A stretch of 9,337 nt of DNA. It comes from Clostridium sp. UBA2485. Lineage in GTDB: Bacteria > Bacillota > Clostridia > Clostridiales > Clostridiaceae. The position numbers and the translations under genes are program-made. The stretch covers positions 3,338 through 12,674 of the forward strand of contig NZ_DDOV01000064.1 of assembly GCF_002341865.1 (NCBI RefSeq), written 5' to 3'. Each line of letters opens with the position of its first letter. Position 1 is the stretch's first letter. Shown here piece by piece: positions 1 through 5,363 of this stretch. Below the pieces are notes generated by a model that was not told the DNA's origin, made no database searches, and saw only the letters and a program-made list of their open reading frames with translations.

Positions 1-941
1 GTACAGAAGCTACTATGAGTGCAGTAAAACTAGCAAGAGGATACACTAACAAAAATAAAATTATAAAATTTGCTGGATGTTATCATGGACATTTTGATGG
101 ATTTTTAGTAAGTGCTGGTTCAGGAGTAATGACAGAAGGTATTCCTGGTAGCGCTGGTGTACCTCAGGAAAGTATAAAAAATACATTAATAGCTTCTTAT
201 AATGATATTGACAGCATAAAAAGTATCTTTGAAAAATACGGTGATGATATAGCTGGTGTTATTATAGAACCTATTGCTGGCAATATGGGTGTAATAAAAG
301 CTACTAAAGAATTTATGAAAGAATTGGAATCTCTATGTAGAAAATACGGTGCTTTATTAATATTTGATGAAGTAATGTGTGGCTTTAGAGTTGCCTATAA
401 AGGAGCTCAAAGTCTTTATGATGTAACACCTGATATAGTTACCTACGCTAAAATAATGGGTGGTGGGCTTCCTTGTGGTGCCTATGGTGGCAAAAGAGAA
501 ATAATGGAAAAACTTTCACCTATGGGACCTGTTTATCAAGCAGGAACTATGTCTGGAAATCCTATAGTTATGGCTGCAGGACTTGCAACTGTACAAAAAC
601 TATATTCTCATCCAGAATACTATGAACATCTTGAAAAGTTAGGTAAAAAACTTCAGGATGGAATGGTTAAAATAGCTAGTGAAAAAAATATTCCTATAAC
701 TATAAATAGATGTGGAGCTATGATGACTATATTCTTTACAGATTTAAAAGAAGTGAAGAACTATGAAGATGCTAAAACTTGTGATACAAAATTATTTTCA
801 AAATTTTATATGCATATGCTCAAAAATGGTATCTATATTGCCCCATCTCAATTTGAGGCATTATTCTTATCAGTAGCTCATACTGAAGAAAACATAGACA
901 AATTCTTAGATGTTTTCAAAAGCTTTGATTCCAATCAATAG
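1..941 (+). CDS. hemL: Glutamate-1-semialdehyde 2,1-aminomutase, 5'-truncated by window edge
   Basis: This PLP enzyme converts glutamate-1-semialdehyde to 5-aminolevulinate, the tetrapyrrole precursor, in the cytoplasm. The reading frame is open to base 1 and starts in the family motif (G)TEATMSAVKLARG, so roughly the first quarter of the protein lies outside the window; the ATG at 15 is internal, not the start. Visible landmarks, numbered from that Met, are CYHGHFDGFLVSAGSG (22-37), the cofactor-binding IFDEVMCGFR (116-125), and the Schiff-base lysine in YAKIMGGGLPCGAYGG (Lys146, codon 450-452), followed by QAGTMSGNP. These separate it from ordinary class III transaminases. The C-terminus ends naturally at the TAG at 939-941. 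In clostridia this gene usually serves cobalamin or sirohaem synthesis, and the cobalt importer downstream supports a cobalamin role; that link is inference. Confidence 0.95.
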   Translation, partial: TEATMSAVKLARGYTNKNKIIKFAGCYHGHFDGFLVSAGSGVMTEGIPGSAGVPQESIKNTLIASYNDIDSIKSIFEKYGDDIAGVIIEPIAGNMGVIKATKEFMKELESLCRKYGALLIFDEVMCGFRVAYKGAQSLYDVTPDIVTYAKIMGGGLPCGAYGGKREIMEKLSPMGPVYQAGTMSGNPIVMAAGLATVQKLYSHPEYYEHLEKLGKKLQDGMVKIASEKNIPITINRCGAMMTIFFTDLKEVKNYEDAKTCDTKLFSKFYMHMLKNGIYIAPSQFEALFLSVAHTEENIDKFLDVFKSFDSNQ

Positions 942-959
942 TCTGATCAACTATTGATT
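933..959 (+). terminator. Weak hairpin over the hemL stop codon
   Basis: Bases 933-941 (aatcaatag, including the stop codon) pair perfectly with 951-959 (ctattgatt) around a 9-nt loop. The stem is AT-rich, and the T-run (969-973) begins only about 10 bases after it, so this is at best a weak intrinsic terminator for hemL. Further imperfect pairing exists at 963-990 (atagatt with aatctat around aaaggccttt). Read-through into cbiM remains possible. Confidence 0.3.
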
Positions 960-1004
960 TATATAGATTTTTTAAAGGCCTTTAATCTATTTTATTACAA
1001 TTTG

Positions 1005-1273
1005 TAGCAATGCTTTAAAACTTGTTAAATTTATTTAAATTAAATACTAAAGTAATTATATTTATCTTTTATTGAAGTTAAGGCATCTTCAAAAAAAATA
1101 ATAGACCAGTATATTAGCCTATTTTCCATCATACTGCGTCGTCAGAACCCGCCCATAGCGCCACTATGAGCAGAATCTAACACCTTGTCTGATAAAAAAT
1201 ATACTAACATCTTTGATCTATTATTTTCTTTCAGATGCCTAAATTTTAACTAACCTCTTTTAAAGCATTGCTA
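1005..1273. mobile_element. MITE-like palindromic element with 16-bp terminal inverted repeats
   Basis: The ends are perfect inverted repeats: tagcaatgctttaaaa at 1005-1020 and ttttaaagcattgcta at 1258-1273. Inside lies a long imperfect palindrome (1081-1240). The left arm carries about 40 extra AT-rich bases (about 1035-1078) that the right arm lacks. The core around 1135-1175 is clearly richer in G+C than the surrounding spacer. No transposase or convincing ORF is present and no clear target-site duplication was seen (flanks attacaatttg and tttataaaag). It sits between hemL and cbiM, with its right end only 12 bp before the cbiM SD. The architecture resembles a MITE or REP/BIME-type dispersed repeat; mobility and copy number are inferred, not seen. 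Confidence 0.65.
1081..1240 (-). repeat. 80-nt-armed imperfect inverted repeat, possible structured RNA on the minus strand
   Basis: The arm 1081-1160 matches the reverse complement of 1161-1240 along almost its full length, with outer ends aggcatct and agatgcct and inner ends gcccatag and ctatgagc around a roughly 5-nt loop. Small one-base gaps occur near 1093 and 1115. At least eight mismatches are C opposite A on the plus strand, which become G-U wobbles in a minus-strand transcript; only about one goes the other way. Transcribed leftward, the hairpin would therefore be nearly continuous. No promoter for such a transcript was identified. Confidence 0.7.
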
Positions 1274-1297
1274 TTTATAAAAGATGGAGGGTTTAAT

Positions 1298-2014
1298 ATG
1301 AAAAAAAGAAATATTTTATTGTTAGGTTTAATACTTTCAATAGTTATGCCTTATAGCGCTTTTGCAATGCATATTGCAGAAGGATTCCTAAGTCCATTTT
1401 GGTGTTTAGTTTACTTTATTTTATCCGCACCATTCTTCTTCTTAGGGGTTAGAGCAATTAATAAAAAAACATATAATAATAAGGATTTAAAAATGCTTTT
1501 AGCACTTGTTGCTGCCTTTTGTTTTGTTTTATCAGCATTAAAACTACCTTCTGTATCTGGAAGTAGTTCACATGCTACTGGTACTGCCCTTGGTGCAATT
1601 TTATTTGGACCTTTTGCGATGACGGTAATAGCATCACTAGTGCTACTATTTCAAGCTCTGTTATTAGCTCATGGTGGTTTAACAACATTAGGTGCAAATG
1701 TATTTTCTATGGGTATTATTGGACCAATAGTTGCATTTTTAACATATAAATTATTTAAAAATAAAAATAAAAAAATAGCTATTTTTTTAGCAGCAGTTTT
1801 AGGGGATTTATCCACTTATGTTATTACTTCAGTACAGATGGGACTTGCTCACTCTGGAGGAAATTTTATAAATGCTTTCACAAAATTCATTTCAATTTTT
1901 GCAATAACTCAATTACCATTAGCTATAATTGAAGGTATTATTACTGTATTAATATTTGAATTTATTGAGAAACATTCTAAGAATGAACTACTAGCTTTGG
2001 AGGAGATGGTATAA
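1298..2014 (+). CDS. cbiM: Cobalt ECF transporter substrate-binding membrane protein CbiM
   Basis: This is the substrate-capturing (S) component of the energy-coupling-factor cobalt importer, in the cytoplasmic membrane. The ATG at 1298 is chosen because ggaggg (1286-1291) lies 6 bp upstream and the protein then begins with a signal peptide, MKKRNILLLGLILSIVMPYSAFA. Cleavage after it exposes Met24-His25-Ile, the family's metal-binding N-terminus MHIAEGFL. Other family landmarks are GSSSHATGTALGAILFGP (88-105), with the likely metal-ligand His92, and LLLAHGGLTTLGANVFSMGI (121-140). About six to seven hydrophobic segments follow the signal. The length of 238 aa is normal. The stop codon directly abuts cbiN, so the two are co-translated. 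Nickel transport by a NikM relative is an alternative, but the partner CbiN favours cobalt. Confidence 0.94.
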   Translation: MKKRNILLLGLILSIVMPYSAFAMHIAEGFLSPFWCLVYFILSAPFFFLGVRAINKKTYNNKDLKMLLALVAAFCFVLSALKLPSVSGSSSHATGTALGAILFGPFAMTVIASLVLLFQALLLAHGGLTTLGANVFSMGIIGPIVAFLTYKLFKNKNKKIAIFLAAVLGDLSTYVITSVQMGLAHSGGNFINAFTKFISIFAITQLPLAIIEGIITVLIFEFIEKHSKNELLALEEMV

Positions 2015-2290
2015 ATGAAAAGAAAAAATATTATACTTATATTGATTTGTGTTTTTCTTGTAATCGCTCCCCTTGCCTACTATGGTTCTACTAGTGAGTT
2101 TGTAGGCGGAGATGATCAAATGGAAGAAGTAATTTCAGAAATAAATAAAGATTATGAACCTTGGTTTAGTAGCATTTGGGAACCACCTTCTTCTGAAATA
2201 GAAAGTTTACTATTCTCTCTTCAAGCAGCAATAGGTGCAGGATTTGTAGGCTTTTATATAGGTAAAAAGACCTCGTGCTCAAAACGATAA
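2015..2290 (+). CDS. cbiN: Cobalt ECF transporter accessory protein CbiN
   Basis: This is the small membrane subunit that works with CbiM to load cobalt. It has 91 residues: a first membrane helix at about 5-24, an extracytoplasmic segment with FVGGDDQMEEVI (29-40) and YEPWFSSIWEPPSSEIESLLFSLQ split across 47-70, and a second helix at about 66-84 ending in a basic tail. The GGDDQ and PWF..WEPPS-EIESLLF blocks are the CbiN signature. Its ATG follows the cbiM TAA with no spacer. The SD ggaggag (1999-2005) lies inside the 3' end of cbiM, so translation is probably coupled. The 3' end overlaps the start of cbiQ by 16 bases. Confidence 0.94.
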   Translation: MKRKNIILILICVFLVIAPLAYYGSTSEFVGGDDQMEEVISEINKDYEPWFSSIWEPPSSEIESLLFSLQAAIGAGFVGFYIGKKTSCSKR

Positions 2291-2973
2291 TAGCTTATTC
2301 TAAAATAAGTAGTCAAATACATAGGCATCCTTTAGAGAAGTTATGCCTATGTATTTTTCCCATTATTATCTTAGGGTTTTCCAATACCATAATACCAATT
2401 ATATTAAACATAATAATCTTTATTCTTCTTCATATAAAGGTCAATAATCCGATAAATATAGTTTCAAAATTTTCTTTTGGTGCCTTTATATTCGCTTTGT
2501 TATCATCAATTACTTTTATATTTACTTACGATATTAATTATATATTATTAATATTATTAAAAAGTTTTTCTGGTGGGCTTTGCATTGCATATCTCTCTTT
2601 AACTACACCATTAGACCATATTTTATATCTATTTTCAAAAAGTAAGAGTCTTAGAGAAATTTGTGATATAGCTAAAAATATGGAAAGATACATATTATTG
2701 ATCGATGATGAAGCAAGATTACTATACAATGCTATAAAATCTAGAAGTGGTTTTATAACCTTTAAATTAAAAGTTATAAATACAGGAAAAATGCTAGGTT
2801 TACTATTTTTTAATACCATGAAAAGATGGGATGAAATAAAAGAAGGCTTAAACTCTAGATGCTATAAAGGAAATCACTATTATATTAGTTTTAATTTTAC
2901 TATAACTGTTAAGAATTATGGATATATTTTTATTTATAATGCTATTTTAATAATAATGATTTTAATCTTATAA
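2275..2973 (+). CDS. cbiQ: Cobalt ECF transporter transmembrane component CbiQ (EcfT type)
   Basis: This coupling membrane protein links the CbiMN substrate unit to the ATPase CbiO. It has 232 aa, within the usual range for the family. About four to five hydrophobic segments fill residues 22-112, and one C-terminal helix lies at 216-232. Between them is a cytoplasmic helical region carrying both EcfT coupling motifs: AIKSRSGF (153-160) and GLNSRCYKG (191-199). Each keeps the arginine that contacts the ATPase. The start is GTG at 2275, inside cbiN, giving a 16-base overlap; no strong SD precedes it, so translation probably depends on cbiN. No cbiO follows: the stop codon is immediately succeeded by an intrinsic terminator. 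The intact coupling motifs argue that an ATPase is supplied from elsewhere. Confidence 0.9.
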   Translation: MLKTIIAYSKISSQIHRHPLEKLCLCIFPIIILGFSNTIIPIILNIIIFILLHIKVNNPINIVSKFSFGAFIFALLSSITFIFTYDINYILLILLKSFSGGLCIAYLSLTTPLDHILYLFSKSKSLREICDIAKNMERYILLIDDEARLLYNAIKSRSGFITFKLKVINTGKMLGLLFFNTMKRWDEIKEGLNSRCYKGNHYYISFNFTITVKNYGYIFIYNAILIIMILIL

Positions 2974-3008
2974 GAGTATTACAACTAAGGTTGAAATGCT
3001 CTTTTTTT
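2974..3008 (+). terminator. Intrinsic terminator of the cbiMNQ operon
   Basis: The hairpin starts on the base after the cbiQ stop: gagtatt (2974-2980) pairs with aatgctc (2995-3001) with one G-U, an A/A mismatch follows, then caac (2982-2985) pairs with gttg (2990-2993) around a 4-nt loop. Seven T follow at 3002-3008. It marks the end of the transcription unit and leaves no room for cbiO. Confidence 0.85.
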
Positions 3009-3120
3009 ATTTTTATTTAAGACTAACTTTATAATATATTTCTAAAGCATAAATATTGCTGAAATTAATAATAAGACTAAAATTTAAGAAAAACAATTAT
3101 TAACATTTTTTTACTACGTA

Positions 3121-3150
3121 AAAACCTTTGAAGATTTCAAAGGTTTTTTT
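3121..3150. terminator. Perfect 12-bp hairpin, bidirectional intrinsic terminator with no adjacent gene
   Basis: aaaacctttgaa (3121-3132) pairs perfectly with ttcaaaggtttt (3136-3147) around the loop gat. A T-run completes it on the plus strand and the A-run before it serves the minus strand. Both flanking genes are on the plus strand and cbiQ already has its own terminator, so this hairpin terminates something not recognised, or serves as a back-up. Confidence 0.75.
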
Positions 3151-3448
3151 AAAATAATATGATATTTTGTTATTTGTTTAACATTTTTTTCTAGTAATAT
3201 TGGTTTTATAATTGCAAACTTTTTTATTTATTCAATGTTTTTATTATAAAAATATAAATTTTAATATAAAAATTCAAAAAAATATATATAAATATAATAA
3301 CAATTTGAAACTTTTTTGCATTATAAATCTATTTATCAAATAATTATACTGTATAATATGAATTTTTTATGCATATTACTTATTTTTTTGCATTAAATGA
3401 TTGTAATAAATTATTAATAGTTAATTTTTTAATTATTCTTAAATTTAA
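3151..3448. other. Gene-free, extremely AT-rich spacer before the first antiporter gene
   Basis: No ORF with a credible SD, no RNA gene and no riboswitch fold was recognised in these roughly 300 bases, which are almost entirely A and T. The visible structure is a 12-nt direct repeat, ttttttgcatta, at 3312-3323 and 3384-3395, with a related ttttttatgcat at 3363-3374 between them. The TATAAT-bearing motif atactgtataat lies at 3346-3357. The region could be curved upstream promoter DNA; that is inference. Confidence 0.5.
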
Positions 3449-3502
3449 TTGAAAACTTGCTATTTATAAGGTAAAATATTAACAATATATTGAAAGAGGA
3501 GG
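3449..3502 (+). promoter_or_regulatory. Sigma-A promoter, palindrome and SD of the first antiporter gene
   Basis: The -35 TTGAAA (3449-3454) and -10 TAAAAT (3472-3477) are separated by 17 bp. The 10-bp palindrome caatatattg (3483-3492) lies where transcription should start. The SD aggagg (3497-3502) is 6 bp before the ATG, giving a leader of only about 25 nt. The same layout recurs before the second gene. Confidence 0.75.
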
Positions 3503-3508
3503 ATTAAA

Positions 3509-4930
3509 ATGAGTAATGAAATAAGAAAACCTAAACTTTTCGAAGCATTATTACCAATTATTTTTTTAGCAGTATGCCTCTCTGTCGGAATAATATTATA
3601 TGAATCAAGTGCTCATATCCCTTTAATTATCGGTTCAATAATTGCATCTTTAGTTGCACTTAGATTAGGATTTAAATGGAAAGACTTAGAAGAAGGATTT
3701 ATAAATTCTATTCAAATGTCTATGCAGGCAATAATTATTTTAATGATAATTGGAATTATTATTGGTTCTTGGATTCTTAGTGGAACAGTTCCTACTATGA
3801 TATATTACGGACTTAAAATCATTTCTCCTAGTATATTCTTAGTTGCCTCCTGTATTATGTGCTCAATAGTTTCTCTAGCTACAGGTAGTTCTTGGACTAC
3901 TGCTGGAACTGTTGGTATCGCACTACTAGGAATTGGCCAAGGTCTTGGCATTCCAGCTCCTATGATTGCCGGCGCTATTATATCTGGTGCATACTTTGGA
4001 GATAAAATGTCACCTCTTTCTGATACTACAAATTTGGCCCCTGCTATGGCTGGTTCTGAACTATTTGAGCATATAAAACACATGGTTTATACTACAGCTC
4101 CAAGTATGGTCATAGCTTTAGTAATCTATGGAATATTAGGACTAAGATATTCTGGTAAAGAATTAGATATAACTCAAATTAATACTATATTAAGCGGGCT
4201 TCAAATAAATTTCAATATAACTCCATGGCTTTTAATTCCTCCAATAGTTGTTATAGTTTTAGTTGTAAAAAAAATTCCTGCTATTCCTGGATTAATTGCT
4301 GGCGCAATATTAGGTGGAGTGTTTGCAATGCTATTCCAAAGTTCTTCTTTTGGTGATGTTATAAATGTTATGAATTCAGGATATGTTGGAAATAGCGGTG
4401 TTGAAATGGTTGACGAACTTTTAAATCGAGGCGGACTTCAAAGTATGATGCCCACTGTATCCTTAATTATGTGCGCTATGATTTTTGGTGGAATTATGGA
4501 AAAATCAGGTTGCCTCGGATTACTTGCTGAAAGTTTATTAAAATTAGCAGTAAACACCGGCTCTTTAATACTAGTAACTATAGTATCTTGTATATTTACT
4601 AATATTATTGCTGGAGATCAATATTTAGCAATAGTTATTCCAGGTAGAATGTATAAGGATGAATATGCAAAACGAGGCCTTGCTGCTAAAAATCTTTCAA
4701 GAACTCTTGAAGATGCTGGTACTATGACCTCTTGCTTTGTTCCTTGGAATACCTGTGGAGCATTTATGAGCAGTACTTTAGGTGTACACCCATTTGCTTA
4801 TATGCCTTATGCTTTCCTTAACTTAATAAATCCAATTGTTGCTATCATCTATGGATACACTGGCATAACTATTGAAAAAATTAAGCCCAAAAATTCAAAA
4901 TCTGAAAGAAAATCTTCTTTAAATATATAA
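3509..4930 (+). CDS. NhaC-family Na+/H+ antiporter, copy 1
   Basis: This is a polytopic inner-membrane secondary transporter that exchanges Na+ for H+, or possibly carries a carboxylate pair as in the MleN (malate/lactate) branch. It has 473 aa, typical for NhaC, with about eleven to twelve hydrophobic segments between residues 12 and 455. Family landmarks are TGSSWTTAGTVGIALLGIG (125-143), GDKMSPLSDTTNLAPAMAG (164-182) and GDQYLAIVIPGRMYKDEY (369-386), then SRTLEDAGTMTSCFVPWNTCG (397-417, given here only as a position). The C-terminus is a hydrophilic basic tail (457-473). Its own promoter and downstream hairpin suggest a single-gene transcript. It differs from copy 2 at about 60 positions; clusters of change lie at 148-156 (GIPAPMIAG versus GFSTPLVAG), around 427-436, and in the tail. 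Substrate cannot be read from sequence, so no gene symbol is given. Confidence 0.9.
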   Translation: MSNEIRKPKLFEALLPIIFLAVCLSVGIILYESSAHIPLIIGSIIASLVALRLGFKWKDLEEGFINSIQMSMQAIIILMIIGIIIGSWILSGTVPTMIYYGLKIISPSIFLVASCIMCSIVSLATGSSWTTAGTVGIALLGIGQGLGIPAPMIAGAIISGAYFGDKMSPLSDTTNLAPAMAGSELFEHIKHMVYTTAPSMVIALVIYGILGLRYSGKELDITQINTILSGLQINFNITPWLLIPPIVVIVLVVKKIPAIPGLIAGAILGGVFAMLFQSSSFGDVINVMNSGYVGNSGVEMVDELLNRGGLQSMMPTVSLIMCAMIFGGIMEKSGCLGLLAESLLKLAVNTGSLILVTIVSCIFTNIIAGDQYLAIVIPGRMYKDEYAKRGLAAKNLSRTLEDAGTMTSCFVPWNTCGAFMSSTLGVHPFAYMPYAFLNLINPIVAIIYGYTGITIEKIKPKNSKSERKSSLNI

Positions 4931-4958
4931 ATTATAATATAAGAATTCAATTTATTAT

Positions 4959-4993
4959 AGAAATTAGAATACTGTATAATTTAAATTTTCATT
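4959..4993 (+). repeat. 35-nt recurring motif, copy after antiporter 1
   Basis: By hand alignment this stretch matches 7106-7140 at 28 of 35 positions without gaps. It centres on actgtataat and ends in aattttcatt. The 12-nt core atactgtataat also occurs at 3346-3357, upstream of antiporter 1. The TATAAT suggests a promoter, but no good -35 lies 17 bp upstream in any copy. Confidence 0.45.
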
Positions 4994-5043
4994 AAAAAGC
5001 CTTATAATTAACCCCACTTAAATATTTATATAATTACTAAAAT

Positions 5044-5078
5044 CTAAAGAACTCTATATTAATCATAGAGTTCTTTAG
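5044..5078 (+). terminator. 14-bp hairpin downstream of antiporter copy 1
   Basis: ctaaagaactctat (5044-5057) pairs perfectly with atagagttctttag (5065-5078) around a 7-nt loop. The downstream tract is T-rich but interrupted (ttaatgttattaattttttt), so termination efficiency is uncertain. The hairpin core matches the one after copy 2, so it belongs to the duplicated unit. It lies 114 bp after the stop codon. Confidence 0.6.
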
Positions 5079-5303
5079 TTAATGTTATTAATTTTTTTAC
5101 ATTTGAAATAACTTTTCTGATTTTTGATTTTTTTCTCATAAAATATATGATTATTTTTAAAATTCCTCCATAAAATCCACTTTTTATATCTACTTTTTAA
5201 GTATTTTTGCTAAAATCAAACTTTTTAATATAACTATTGAAAAAAATTTATGTATTTAAGTAACAAACTGTTCATAGTTATTTTTAATTACCCTTAATCT
5301 TCA

Positions 5304-5357
5304 TTGAAAACTTTTTGTATATAATGTAATATATTAACAATATATTGAAACAGGAGG
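5304..5357 (+). promoter_or_regulatory. Sigma-A promoter, palindrome and SD of the second antiporter gene
   Basis: The -35 TTGAAA (5304-5309) and -10 TAATAT (5327-5332) are separated by 17 bp, with the palindrome caatatattg at 5338-5347 and the SD aggagg at 5352-5357, again 6 bp before the ATG. The spacer bases differ from copy 1, but 20 bases from the end of the -10 through the palindrome (5331-5350 versus 3476-3495) are identical. Confidence 0.75.
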
Positions 5358-5363
5358 ACTAAT

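Larger units (their letters stand above)
4931..5303. other. Gene-free AT-rich spacer between the two antiporter genes
   Basis: The spacer contains the recurring 35-nt motif (4959-4993), a hairpin (5044-5078) and about 195 bp of AT-rich DNA without a credible ORF. Relative to the 3' flank of copy 2, about 55 bases (roughly 5001-5051) are extra here, between attaaaaagc and ctctat, the point where the copy-2 hairpin arm begins. Confidence 0.5.

Noticed and set aside
1150..1175. Resemblance of gcgccacta to part of a cobalamin riboswitch, attractive because cbiM follows
   Set aside because: No B12 box, no multi-stem aptamer order and no conserved core; the bases are simply the tip of the long palindrome.
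1268..1297. Upstream TTG extending CbiM by ten residues
   Set aside because: It lies in the terminal repeat, has no SD, and the extension would disrupt a good signal peptide; ATG 1298 has an ideal SD.
2538..2819. Minus-strand open frame inside cbiQ
   Set aside because: It is antisense to a gene with clear family motifs, and no SD or homologous domain was seen.
3805..4083. Minus-strand open frame inside antiporter 1
   Set aside because: It is a shadow of the conserved antiporter coding sequence, and the near-identical paralogue does not show a comparably long antisense frame.
5230..5245. 16-base match to the antiporter 3' coding end (4865-4880), as if a remnant of a third copy
   Set aside because: The matching run (ataactattgaaaaaa) is low-complexity and the flanks show no further similarity.
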